Assembly: GCA_019459285.1 (NCBI GenBank)
Contig: JAIBEL010000073.1
Span: 62,001 to 126,000, forward strand
Reading direction: 5' to 3'
Source of the DNA: Rhizobium sp.
GTDB lineage: Bacteria; Pseudomonadota; Gammaproteobacteria; Burkholderiales; Thiobacillaceae
DNA: 64,000 nt
Under the pieces are notes generated by a model. The model did not search any database, was not told the origin of the DNA, and worked only from the letters and a program-made list of their open reading frames with translations. How positions within the stretch are numbered: position 1 is the first letter of the stretch; the number at the start of each line of letters is the position of its first letter. The position numbers were made by a program, and so were the translations under genes. This document shows, one piece after another, positions 27,689 to 36,715 of the stretch.

Positions 27689-28084
27689 TCAGCTGGCTTC
27701 GACAAACTCAAGGGTGTTCATATCCGGATCACGGCAGAACAGCGCCGCCCGTCCCGACTTGCTGGCTGTGTACCTCACGCCTGCCGCATCAAGCCGACGC
27801 TTCAATGCAGCCATGTCGCCTACCGCCAGCGCGATGTGGCGGTCGCGGCCGCCATGCTCGGGACGTAACGAACCGGCATCGGGGTTGGGCAGTTGCATCA
27901 GGTGTAGCTGCTGGCCGCCGCCCAGGTCGTACCATTCGCCGAGATAAGGCAGATCGGGCCGGTTCGGATGTCGCGTCAGCCCCAGCACCGATTCGTAGAA
28001 GGTTTTTGCGCGCGCGAGATCCGACACCAGCAGGCCGGCATGCAGCAGGGCCGTGACGCGCGCGGAAGGCAATCCGTCAGACAT
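27689..28084 (-). CDS. VOC (glyoxalase/dioxygenase) family protein
   Basis: A 131-residue two-module vicinal-oxygen-chelate protein: LLHAGLLVSDLARAKTFYESVLGL opens module one, HIALAVGD module two, and DPDMNTLEFVE closes it. Candidate metal ligands are H15, H84 and the terminal Glu. Members include fosfomycin-type thiol transferases, glyoxalases and dioxygenases; the substrate cannot be told. ATG 28084 overlaps the end of the EamA gene by 8 nt, so the two are translationally coupled. Confidence 0.85.
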   Translation of the reverse strand: MSDGLPSARVTALLHAGLLVSDLARAKTFYESVLGLTRHPNRPDLPYLGEWYDLGGGQQLHLMQLPNPDAGSLRPEHGGRDRHIALAVGDMAALKRRLDAAGVRYTASKSGRAALFCRDPDMNTLEFVEAS

Positions 28085-28979
28085 GGCTTTTCTCCTTCGA
28101 TTGGTCGTTTTCCATGTGGCCGGAAAACAGGCTGGCGGTGACGATCATGACGGCGCCGATCCATTCCTGCACACCCATGCGCTCGTCGGAAAGGAAATAG
28201 GCCGCCACCGCGGCGACCACCAGTTCGAACAAAAAGATGACGATGGCCTGGTTGGCCGGTACGCGCGCCAGGCCATATTGCACGGCATAGGTCATGCTGC
28301 CGATGGCAATCCCCACCCCCATCAGCAACAGCCAGGTGGCGGGCGCGGCATCCGCCATGAAACCGAGCTCGGCAGGCCTCAACGCCAGACCGATCGAGGT
28401 CAGCACCACCACCCCCGCCCATACCGACACCGCCTTGGCGCCTTCCGCCACGCCCTCCAGATGGCGGCTGATGACGTTGCTCGCCGCGAACATCACGCCC
28501 GCCGACAGCCCCAGCCATTCGGCGCGGCTGGCCGGCAGCGGCCATTCGCCGGGTTGCCACAGCATCACCAGCGCGCCGCCCGCGGCCAGCGCCATCACCG
28601 CCCAGCCGGCGCGATTGAGCTTCTCATGCAGCAGAAAACGGGCAAACAGCACGGTCCACAGAGGCGACAGATAAAACAGCAGCAGTACCCGGACCACTTC
28701 GCCTTCGAGCACCGCCAGTACATAGGCCAGGTTGGTCCAGCCAGCCGTCAGACCGATCGCGGCAAGCCACAGCCAGCGGCCGCGCGCCTCACGTAGCACA
28801 TGGCCATGCAGCCAGCCGATCAGCAGCAGGGGCGTCGCATAGGTGAACAGGCTGGACGCGATGCCGCCTACGCCCGCCTCATTCAACAGGCGATAGGGAT
28901 ACCATACCAGTCCCCACAGTGAGGCAGCGTAGACAAGACTGCTGATGGCGAGGGTGCGCTGCAAGGGAATCGACGGCAT
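28077..28979 (-). CDS. EamA/DMT-family membrane transporter
   Basis: A 300-residue protein with about ten membrane helices in two EamA repeats (the first ending near residue 140, the second with NQAIVIFLFELVVAAVAAYFLSDE in pieces). It belongs to the drug/metabolite transporter superfamily; the substrate is unknown. It is divergent from dapC with 41 bp between the starts. Confidence 0.88.
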   Translation of the reverse strand: MPSIPLQRTLAISSLVYAASLWGLVWYPYRLLNEAGVGGIASSLFTYATPLLLIGWLHGHVLREARGRWLWLAAIGLTAGWTNLAYVLAVLEGEVVRVLLLFYLSPLWTVLFARFLLHEKLNRAGWAVMALAAGGALVMLWQPGEWPLPASRAEWLGLSAGVMFAASNVISRHLEGVAEGAKAVSVWAGVVVLTSIGLALRPAELGFMADAAPATWLLLMGVGIAIGSMTYAVQYGLARVPANQAIVIFLFELVVAAVAAYFLSDERMGVQEWIGAVMIVTASLFSGHMENDQSKEKSHV

Positions 28980-29020
28980 GGGGCTTTATAATGTGTGGCT
29001 TGGTTAAATTCCGTACAGTA

Positions 29021-30217
29021 ATGAATCCGCGTCTCGATCAACTCCATCCGTATCCGTTCCAGAAACTGCGCGAGCTGTTCGCCGGCGTCACGCCGAATGC
29101 CGGGCTGTCGCCGATCAACCTGTCGATCGGCGAACCCAAGCACCCGACGCCGCAGTTCATCAAGGACGCGCTGATCGCCGGACTTGGCGGGCTGGCGAAT
29201 TATCCCATCACTCAGGGCTCGGATGCGCTGCGCGCTGCCATCTCTGCGTGGGCCGAGCGACGTTATGGCGTGAAACTCGACCCGGCGACCGAGGTGCTGC
29301 CGGTCAACGGTTCCAGAGAGGCGCTGTTCGCCTTCGCCCAGGCCGCCGTCGATTCGAGCCGCCACGGCCGCCGCACGGTCATCTCGCCCAATCCGTTCTA
29401 CCAGATATACGAGGGCGCGGCGCTGCTGGCCGGCGCCCGCCCCTTCTTCCTCAACACGCTGCCGGAAAACGGCTTCCGCATGGACTGGTCGCGCGTGCCG
29501 GAAGACCTGTGGGAAAGCATCAGCTTGGTCTATGTCTGCTCGCCCGGCAACCCCACCGGCAAGGTGATGTCGCTGGCCGACTGGACGGAATTGTTCGAGC
29601 TGTCCGATGCGCATGGCTTCGTCATCGCGGCCGACGAATGCTATTCGGAAATCTATTTCGAGGAAGGCAAGCCGCCCTTGGGTGCGCTCACCGCGGCGCA
29701 GCAGCTCGGCCGGAGCCTTAAAAATCTCATCGTGTTCAACTCGCTGTCCAAGCGCTCCAACGTGCCCGGCCTGCGCTCCGGCATGGTGGCGGGCGACGCC
29801 GAGGTGATGAAGAAATTCCTGCTCTACCGCACCTATCACGGCAGTGCGATGAGCCCGGCGGTGCAGGCCGCCAGCGTCGCGGCATGGAACGACGAAGCGC
29901 ACGTGATCGAGAACCGCCGCCAGTACGCCGAGAAGTTCGCCGCCGTGATGCCCATGCTGCAGGACGTGTTGCAATTCGACGCGCCGGATGCCGCCTTCTA
30001 TCTGTGGGCGCGCGTGCCGGGCGGCGACGATGCCGCCTTTGCGCGTGGCCTGTACGAGAAACAGCACGTCACCGTGCTGCCGGGCAGCTACCTCGCGCGC
30101 GACGCCGCCAACGTCAATCCCGGCAAGGGCTTCGTCCGCATCGCGCTGGTCGACAGCCTGGACGCCTGCGTCGAGGCTGCCCGGCGCATTGGCCGCTTCG
30201 TCGGCGAGGCTGCGTGA
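29021..30217 (+). CDS. dapC: N-succinyldiaminopimelate aminotransferase
   Basis: A 398-residue fold-type I PLP aminotransferase. The PLP lysine is K244 in NSLSKRSNVPGLRSG, and the NPTGKVMS and AADECYSEI motifs are present. Adjacency to dapD marks it as DapC of the succinylase DAP pathway. ATG 29021 gives MNPRLDQL, the usual N terminus; a further ATG at 28991 is less likely. A TATAAT at 28987-28992 may be its -10 element, though no -35 is evident. Confidence 0.92.
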   Translation: MNPRLDQLHPYPFQKLRELFAGVTPNAGLSPINLSIGEPKHPTPQFIKDALIAGLGGLANYPITQGSDALRAAISAWAERRYGVKLDPATEVLPVNGSREALFAFAQAAVDSSRHGRRTVISPNPFYQIYEGAALLAGARPFFLNTLPENGFRMDWSRVPEDLWESISLVYVCSPGNPTGKVMSLADWTELFELSDAHGFVIAADECYSEIYFEEGKPPLGALTAAQQLGRSLKNLIVFNSLSKRSNVPGLRSGMVAGDAEVMKKFLLYRTYHGSAMSPAVQAASVAAWNDEAHVIENRRQYAEKFAAVMPMLQDVLQFDAPDAAFYLWARVPGGDDAAFARGLYEKQHVTVLPGSYLARDAANVNPGKGFVRIALVDSLDACVEAARRIGRFVGEAA

Positions 30218-30243
30218 AGACGCTGGCCATTATTCATTCCGGA

Positions 30244-30271
30244 CAGGCTTCGACAAGCTCAGCCCGAACGG
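30244..30271 (+). repeat. Dispersed repeat, copy A
   Basis: A copy of a short intergenic sequence with core CTTCGACAAGCTCAG and a following CGAACGG. It lies between dapC and dapD. Related copies occur at 32638, 32726 and 51667. Confidence 0.6.
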
Positions 30272-30351
30272 TTGTTGAGATCTGTCATGATTTACGCAAG
30301 TCTCAATAATTCTTCATCCCTTCATTTCAACTTCAACCACAGGAAGCCATC

Positions 30352-31176
<825 letters not shown>

Positions 31177-31210
31177 TCCCGATTCATTCTGCCCACGAAA
31201 AGGAGCTGCG

Positions 31211-31987
31211 ATGAAAATCCCACTGCTGTTGACTGCCCTGCTCGCCGTCGGCCTGGCGGGCTGCCAGACCAACCCCGTCTCGGGCCGCTCGCAACTGGTG
31301 CTGGTCTCGGAAGAGCAGGCGCAGGCCTCGTCCGCGCAGGCCTATGCGCAAACGGTCAACGAGGCGCAGCAGAAGGGCAAGCTCAGCACCGACGCGGCGC
31401 TGAACGCCCGGGTCAAGCGCATCACCGACCGGCTGATCGTGCAGGCGGGCACCATGTACCCACCCAGCCGCAACTGGAAATGGTCGGTCGCGGTGATCGA
31501 CGAGCCCACGCTCAATGCCTGGTGCATGCCCGGCGGCAAGATGGCGATCTACACCGGGATCATCCGCAAGCTGAACCTCTCCGACGACGAGATCGCCCAG
31601 GTCATGGGCCACGAAATCTCCCACGCGCTGCTGGGACACGGCCGCGAGCGCATGTCGCGCGCGATGGCCACGCAGGGCGGTCTGCAAATCGGCTCCATCC
31701 TTGCCGGGCGCGACCTCACCGTGCTGGCGCCGGTGGCCGACATTGCGCTGACCCTGCCCAACAGCCGCGAGAGCGAGAGCGAGGCGGACCGCTACGGCAT
31801 CGAGCTTGCCGCTCGCGCAGGCTACGATCCGCACGCCGCCATCAAGCTGTGGGAAAAGATGAGCCAGGCCAGCGGCAACGGCCCGCCGCAATTCCTCAGC
31901 ACCCACCCGGCGCCAACCAACCGCATCCAGGCGCTCAATGCGCTGGTGCCGAAGATGATGCCGATTTACGAGAAAGCCCGTAACTGA
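31211..31987 (+). CDS. M48 family metalloprotease lipoprotein
   Basis: A 258-residue lipoprotein (lipobox LAGC, Cys 18) with the zinc motif HEISH (134-138) and the downstream glutamate in ESEADRYGIELA. It is of the LoiP/YcaL type: a periplasmic peptidase at the outer membrane that likely removes stalled or misfolded membrane proteins. An AAAGGAG site precedes ATG 31211. Its stop overlaps the start of the next gene (TGATG). Confidence 0.92.
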   Translation: MKIPLLLTALLAVGLAGCQTNPVSGRSQLVLVSEEQAQASSAQAYAQTVNEAQQKGKLSTDAALNARVKRITDRLIVQAGTMYPPSRNWKWSVAVIDEPTLNAWCMPGGKMAIYTGIIRKLNLSDDEIAQVMGHEISHALLGHGRERMSRAMATQGGLQIGSILAGRDLTVLAPVADIALTLPNSRESESEADRYGIELAARAGYDPHAAIKLWEKMSQASGNGPPQFLSTHPAPTNRIQALNALVPKMMPIYEKARN

Positions 31988-32325
31988 TGGACACCCCGAC
32001 CGACGACAAACTTGCCAGCCTCAAAACCCTGAGTACCGTCATTTATGCGCTGTACGCGCTGTCGCTGTTTTCCGGCGTCACTGCCATCGTCGCCATCGTG
32101 CTGAACTACATCAAGCTCGACGACGCCAGGGGCACCTGGCTGGAAAGCCATTTCCGCTGGCAGATTCGTACCTTCTGGTGGGGCCTGGTGTGGTTCGTCC
32201 TCGGCGGGCTCACCTGGATCATCCTGATCGGCTGGGTCGTCCTTGGCGTCGCCTGCATCTGGTTCATCTACCGCATCGCCAAGGGCTGGCTCAACCTCAA
32301 CGACGGCAAGCCGATGCCGTTGTAG
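31987..32325 (+). CDS. DUF4870-type membrane protein
   Basis: A 112-residue protein with three to four membrane helices and the family pattern ESHFRWQIRTFWW between helices one and two. ATG 31987 shares a base with the upstream stop, giving coupling with the M48 protease gene. The function is unknown. Confidence 0.85.
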   Translation: MDTPTDDKLASLKTLSTVIYALYALSLFSGVTAIVAIVLNYIKLDDARGTWLESHFRWQIRTFWWGLVWFVLGGLTWIILIGWVVLGVACIWFIYRIAKGWLNLNDGKPMPL

Positions 32326-32327
32326 GC

Positions 32328-32621
32328 ATGGCATTCTGGGCCTATCTGCTGCGCTGCGCGGATGGCTCGTACTATGCGGGCCATACCGACGATCTCGAGA
32401 AACGCATGGGCGAACATGTGGCCGATGTCTGTGGTGGGTATACCGCGACCCGGTTGCCGGTTGAATTGGTTTGGAGTCAGGAATGTTCAACGCGAATCGA
32501 AGCCTTGAGTTTCGAGCGACAGATCAAGGGCTGGAGCCGTGCGAAGAAAGAGGCGTTGATATGCGGCGACTGGGGGGAGATTTCAAGGTTGGCAAAGAGC
32601 ACTTCCCGGAAACAGGATTAA
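32328..32621 (+). CDS. GIY-YIG nuclease family protein (UPF0213/YhbQ type)
   Basis: A 97-residue single-domain GIY-YIG protein: AYLLRCADGSYYAGHTDDLEKRM gives the two strands, the second as YYAG, and the catalytic Arg region; RIEALSFERQIKGWSRAKKEALI is the typical C-terminal part. It starts 2 nt after the DUF4870 gene. Such small proteins may act in DNA repair, but activity is rarely shown. Confidence 0.88.
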   Translation: MAFWAYLLRCADGSYYAGHTDDLEKRMGEHVADVCGGYTATRLPVELVWSQECSTRIEALSFERQIKGWSRAKKEALICGDWGEISRLAKSTSRKQD

Positions 32622-32637
32622 GTACTGCGCTGAGAGG

Positions 32638-32662
32638 TGGTTCGACAGGTTCACCACGAACG
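32638..32662 (+). repeat. Dispersed repeat, diverged copy C
   Basis: GGTTCGACAGGTTCACCACGAACG, a diverged member of the CTTCGACAAGCTCAG...CGAACG family, between the GIY-YIG gene and copy B, which is inverted relative to it. Confidence 0.45.
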
Positions 32663-32725
32663 AAACAAAGGCCAGTAGCCTAATCCAGGCTTACCAATGG
32701 ATTCAGCCAAGCACCCAACTTTCAG

Positions 32726-32755
32726 CCCGTTCGCCCTGAGCTTGTCGAAGGGCTG
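32726..32755 (-). repeat. Dispersed repeat, copy B
   Basis: Read on the minus strand it gives CCTTCGACAAGCTCAGGGCG followed by AACGGG, the fullest form of the repeat in this window. It lies between the end of the GIY-YIG gene and the 3' end of an L,D-transpeptidase gene. Confidence 0.65.
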
Positions 32756-32768
32756 CCCGCCCCCAACC

Positions 32769-33775
<1,007 letters not shown>

Positions 33776-33791
33776 TCACAGTCCTGAATGC

Positions 33792-33821
33792 TTGAAAATC
33801 ACTGACCATGAGCAGTGTAAC
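33792..33821 (+). promoter_or_regulatory. Candidate promoter facing the cassette array
   Basis: TTGAAA (33792-33797) and TGTAAC (33816-33821) are spaced 18 bp apart and point into the array. This is where the Pc-like promoter of an integron would be useful, but the match is ordinary and could be chance. Confidence 0.3.
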
Positions 33822-33976
33822 CAATCAGGCCTGATGCTAACCAGCAGGCAAGGGGTCGTGTTACGCTTCGCGTCACATAACAAAAATTGCGGAGGACGTT
33901 TTTCCATCGAAACACCCCAAAAAAGGGAGGAGAAAAACGTGACCCGAACCAGTCCAGCGGATGCATGGCCATCTGC

Positions 33977-34007
33977 GCCTAACGCCTCGTCTGAGCACAC
34001 GTTAGGA
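33977..34007 (+). other. Degenerate or centre-deleted attC-like site at the left edge
   Basis: R''-like GCCTAAC (33977-33983) and R'-like GTTAGGA (34001-34007) are only 17 bp apart, so the central region of a normal attC is missing. The palindrome CCTAACG/CGTTAGG is perfect. GTTAGGA is the exact complement of the R'' box of cassette 1 (TCCTAAC), as expected for the start of that cassette. Confidence 0.55.
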
Positions 34008-34016
34008 GATACAACT

Positions 34017-34496
34017 ATGTATTTCACTGCTTCAAGATCTTTAAAAATCGCCTATGCCATAGTGGTTTTAACTGCGGTTGTCCCAATAGGGCTTGCCAGC
34101 TCGGGATGGGTCGCTCTCGCTGCAGGCCGTGGCGGAGCTGCAATCCCATACATTGGACCAATTTTGTTTCTTGTACTGGGCATATACCGAGTAGTAACAG
34201 TGTATCGAAACCCACAGGCATTGCACTCTTACCCCGTAAAAGGTTTCGTGAATGTGTTGCGGAAAATCGGAGTGTTCGCGCTCTATTTTGGCGCATTGGT
34301 TGGGGTATTGAATCTTGTTTCAAGGCCGCTCATGGCTGCGCTCATTACCCATAGAAGCGAGAATGGAATTGAGTTTTTCGTCGTTGGAATGTACCTGGCG
34401 ATGCTCGGCGGAATCGGTTTTCTTGGCCTTATCACCTTCGAGTTGAGTCGTTTGCTGGGCTTCGAAGAGCATTCTCGTGCCCAAACAATCTCCTAA
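34017..34496 (+). CDS. Cassette 1: membrane protein of unknown function
   Basis: A 159-residue protein with about four membrane helices. ATG 34017 lies 10 bp after the core site GTTAGGA, and the stop codon falls within the R'' box of the next attC, as is typical of cassette genes. The same frame also extends upstream to GTG 33939, which has a strong GGGAGGAG site 6-7 nt before it, so a longer product or a leader-driven translation is possible. No family is recognised. Confidence 0.75.
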   Translation: MYFTASRSLKIAYAIVVLTAVVPIGLASSGWVALAAGRGGAAIPYIGPILFLVLGIYRVVTVYRNPQALHSYPVKGFVNVLRKIGVFALYFGALVGVLNLVSRPLMAALITHRSENGIEFFVVGMYLAMLGGIGFLGLITFELSRLLGFEEHSRAQTIS

Positions 34497-34568
34497 CACG
34501 GCGCTCAACCTCGCTCCCTCCGGTCGCTGGACGGCGCTAAAGCGCCGCCGGTTAGCCCTACGCCAGGT
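34491..34568 (+). other. attC site 1 (78 bp)
   Basis: R'' TCCTAAC, spacer ACGGC, L'' GCTCAACC (34503-34510), a central segment with an inner GGCGCT-AA-AGCGCC palindrome, L' GGTTAGC (34550-34556), spacer CCTAC, then GCCAGGT in the R' position. L'' is one base longer than L', which leaves the single extrahelical base needed for strand choice by IntI. The R' box has CC where GTTRRRY needs TT, so this junction may no longer recombine. Confidence 0.85.
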
Positions 34569-34570
34569 AT

Positions 34571-34999
34571 ATGAACACAACGACATTTCAGATTCCGCCG
34601 CGAGAGATAAAAGTCGCGCTAATGCTTCTTTGGATAGCGCTTTTTGCTGGCGCAGCCAGCTTAATTCCAATGTTCGTGAACAACTGGGCCGTAATTTCAG
34701 ACCAACCGGCCGATTGGTGGATACAAATCCTTTGGGCTTACCCTTTAAATATCATGCTCCTCCTCGCGCTTGCGCAGGGCTATGGCTGGATCAGATGGTT
34801 GTTAGCGATCGCTTTGACGCTTATGTTTTTTTCCTTGTTAGTCAAATTCAAAGAATGGTCTCAACTTCACGGACAGCTTGGAATCTTCCTATACGTTGAG
34901 CCAATCGTCTTTATTTCCCGATGTATTGCTATCGTGTTGCTTTTCAGACCTGCGTCAAACATTTGGTATGCTCGTCGTCGCTCAGCTACCCCGGTCTAA
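34571..34999 (+). CDS. Cassette 2: membrane protein of unknown function
   Basis: A 142-residue protein with four membrane helices. ATG 34571 is 3 nt after attC 1; its TAA lies inside R'' (GTCTAAC) of attC 2. No ribosome site of note and no promoter are visible, so expression probably depends on upstream transcription. No known family is recognised. Confidence 0.75.
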   Translation: MNTTTFQIPPREIKVALMLLWIALFAGAASLIPMFVNNWAVISDQPADWWIQILWAYPLNIMLLLALAQGYGWIRWLLAIALTLMFFSLLVKFKEWSQLHGQLGIFLYVEPIVFISRCIAIVLLFRPASNIWYARRRSATPV

Positions 35000-35071
35000 C
35001 ATGGCGCTCAACCTCGCTCCCTTCGGTCGCTGGACGGCGCTAAAGCGCCGCCGGTTAGCTCTACGTTGGGC
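34994..35071 (+). other. attC site 2 (78 bp)
   Basis: R'' GTCTAAC, spacer ATGGC, L'' GCTCAACC (35006-35013), central segment, L' GGTTAGC (35053-35059), spacer TCTAC, R' GTTGGGC (35065-35071). All boxes fit the consensus. It is nearly identical to attC 1 over its body, differing at a few positions, which is how cassettes gathered by one integrase lineage look. Confidence 0.9.
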
Positions 35072-35083
35072 GGATAGCTAACC

Positions 35084-35530
35084 GTGGATAAGAACGCATA
35101 TCTCATCGAACTATCGGAAGGTGGCCAAACATCTTTTGGGCGGATCGATCTCCGAGAACAAAGCGAAGAACAACAGGTGTTCTCTGCAATCTGGGAACTT
35201 GAAAGCCAAGTCAACAATGGTGGCTTTGCTCAGTACTTCAGCAGTGCTGACGGACACACCGCACACTTCGCTGTGGCAGCCCTCAAACGTATCGGCGCTA
35301 GCAGGTGTGCCGACATTGTGGCTCGTGCGCTCCGTACCGCCACATCAGGTGCTCTTCCGGATGAACAAACGACTCGGGTACAAATCATCAATGATCTCAA
35401 TCAACAAGCACAGGAGGCCCTAGAGTCCTTAGATCAGGAGTTCTTCTCCTACCCTGACAATCTCACAGAGTTGCTGTTCGAGTTTGTGCGTTCCAAACCC
35501 CAGTTCTTCGGTGCAATTGGTGACGAGTAA
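35084..35530 (+). CDS. Cassette 3: DUF4375 domain protein
   Basis: A 148-residue protein with the DUF4375 pattern: WELESQVNNGGFAQYF, then a helical region. The start is GTG 35084, 12 bp after R' GTTGGGC. The stop lies 3 nt before R'' GCCCAAC of its own attC, and those two boxes are exact complements, which proves the cassette limits. DUF4375 proteins have no known activity; a role in immunity or toxin systems has been suggested for relatives. Confidence 0.85.
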   Translation: MDKNAYLIELSEGGQTSFGRIDLREQSEEQQVFSAIWELESQVNNGGFAQYFSSADGHTAHFAVAALKRIGASRCADIVARALRTATSGALPDEQTTRVQIINDLNQQAQEALESLDQEFFSYPDNLTELLFEFVRSKPQFFGAIGDE

Positions 35531-35533
35531 ACC

Positions 35534-35656
35534 GCCCAACAATACGGTCAAGCGGAACTGGCCGTCAGCCGCTTCGTTCTGCTCTTTTGGAGTGTTCATA
35601 GTTACGCTCCATCGCGGGCAACCTTTACTGCCAGCCCCTTACCTTCAACGTTAAGC
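35534..35656 (+). other. attC site 3 (123 bp)
   Basis: R'' GCCCAAC, spacer AATAC, L'' GGTCAAGC (35546-35553), a long central region containing AAGCGG/CCGCTT, L' CCTTACC (35637-35643; one mismatch plus the extra base), spacer TTCAAC, R' GTTAAGC (35650-35656). It is within the known attC length range and clearly of different origin from sites 1 and 2. Confidence 0.75.
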
Positions 35657-35704
35657 CGCACACTCGCCCCACGACCGACATCAATCTCCAAAGGAAACAG
35701 CACC

Positions 35705-36046
35705 ATGACCAAGTACCTAATCTCCTTTCCCAGCGCTGCGATGGTCGTGCCCGAAGGCGAGTGGGAGGCGGTGGGTCGCGACGCGCACGCCGTGATCGAT
35801 AAAGCGAAAGCCGCCGGCGTCTACGTCTTCGGCGGCGGCATCGACGAAGGCGTGCCACCAGTTCTCGTCGCAGCAGATGGAGCAGTGGCCGAGGGTGGTT
35901 ACCCATGGGCGCCCCCGCTTGACGGCGGCTTCACTGTACTCGAACTACCTTCACGCGAGGAGGCTGTCGCGTGGGCCGCGCGCATCGCGAAGGCCTGTCG
36001 TTGTGACCAAGAGCTACGCGTCTTCGGGTTCGATCCTCAGTCCTGA
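35705..36046 (+). CDS. Cassette 4: YciI-like protein
   Basis: A 113-residue ferredoxin-like YciI/DGPF domain protein (KYLISFPSAAM at the start, FTVLELPSREEAVAWAARIA at the end). AAAGGA lies before ATG 35705. YciI-like proteins are common integron cargo; some act on chlorinated or metabolic side products, but no activity can be inferred here. Core site R' is GTTAAGC at 35650; its R'' partner is GCCTAAC at 36077. Confidence 0.8.
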   Translation: MTKYLISFPSAAMVVPEGEWEAVGRDAHAVIDKAKAAGVYVFGGGIDEGVPPVLVAADGAVAEGGYPWAPPLDGGFTVLELPSREEAVAWAARIAKACRCDQELRVFGFDPQS

Positions 36047-36076
36047 GGGCGGCATAGAAATGGCGCAGAAAGTGCG

Positions 36077-36088
36077 GCCTAACAATTC
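36077..36088 (+). other. Half attC site (R'' box) broken by IS debris
   Basis: GCCTAAC followed by AATTC, a classic R''-spacer start, 30 bp after the YciI stop. The rest of the site is replaced by insertion-sequence remnants until an R'-like GTTAGAC at 36707. Confidence 0.6.
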
Positions 36089-36345
36089 ATATGTGGACGC
36101 CCCCAATAGCAAGAAACTAGTTCGATAGTTGTGGCTGTTCGGAATTGCGTGCAGTCGTATATCCGGCATCTTGAGTGGGTTTTGTGTGACCCGTGCCGAC
36201 ATGGAATCTGCTCACGGCGCGCCAATCGGTACAAGCGGCAGCTTGGGTGCCGGAAGAGTTACCGGCGCCAGTCCGTGATGAGGCAATCGTTTGAGCCATG
36301 ATGGGCGATCAGTCTCTTGGCAAACGCAGGTGGAGATTTCCTTGC

Positions 36346-36596
36346 TCAAACCGCCACGGCGTTCGCCATGCGATTAGTCTTGCGGTTCGACTCCCGGACA
36401 CTCAGTTTGCCGTAAGGCTCATGCTCCCTCAGCACCGCAAAGCAGATGCGCGCCAGCTTGTTGGCCAGCGCGCAAGGTCACTGACAATGCTTTCATGGAA
36501 ACCTTCTTTCACTCGATGAAGGCGGAGACGATTCACGGCCACATCTTTACTCAGGATGGACTTGGCCAGATCAATTCCAATGACGATAATGCTCAT
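36346..36596 (-). pseudogene. IS110-family transposase remnant interrupted by an IS3-family fragment
   Basis: On the minus strand, 36596-36554 encodes an IS110 N terminus (MSIIVIGIDLAKS) and about 36478-36346 encodes an IS110 C terminus (ALANKLARICFAVL, ending at TGA 36346). Between them, read on the plus strand at about 36480-36553, is an IS3-type OrfB piece (TDNAFMETFFHSMKAETIHG). Most of both genes is gone. The surrounding 36047-36715 has no intact gene. Confidence 0.7.
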
Positions 36597-36715
36597 GACT
36601 TCCCCTCCAGAGGTGTTGATGAGATCGAGAAATTCGATCATGGCACTTTCGATGTCGAATGCGGAAACTTCGCCACAGCCACGCGACGCGGAAGTCCCTT
36701 TCATTCGTTAGACCC

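Noticed and set aside
27691-27715. Fifth copy of the dispersed CTTCGACAAGCTCAG repeat
   Set aside because: The match (CTTCGACAAACTCAAGGG) is the coding end of the VOC gene, where the family motif NTLEFVE explains the bases; the likeness seems to be chance.
33776-33976. attI site or integrase remnant to the left of the first cassette
   Set aside because: No tyrosine-recombinase motifs in any frame here, and tadA follows directly. Only a ribosome site, a possible promoter and a degenerate attC-like site can be supported.
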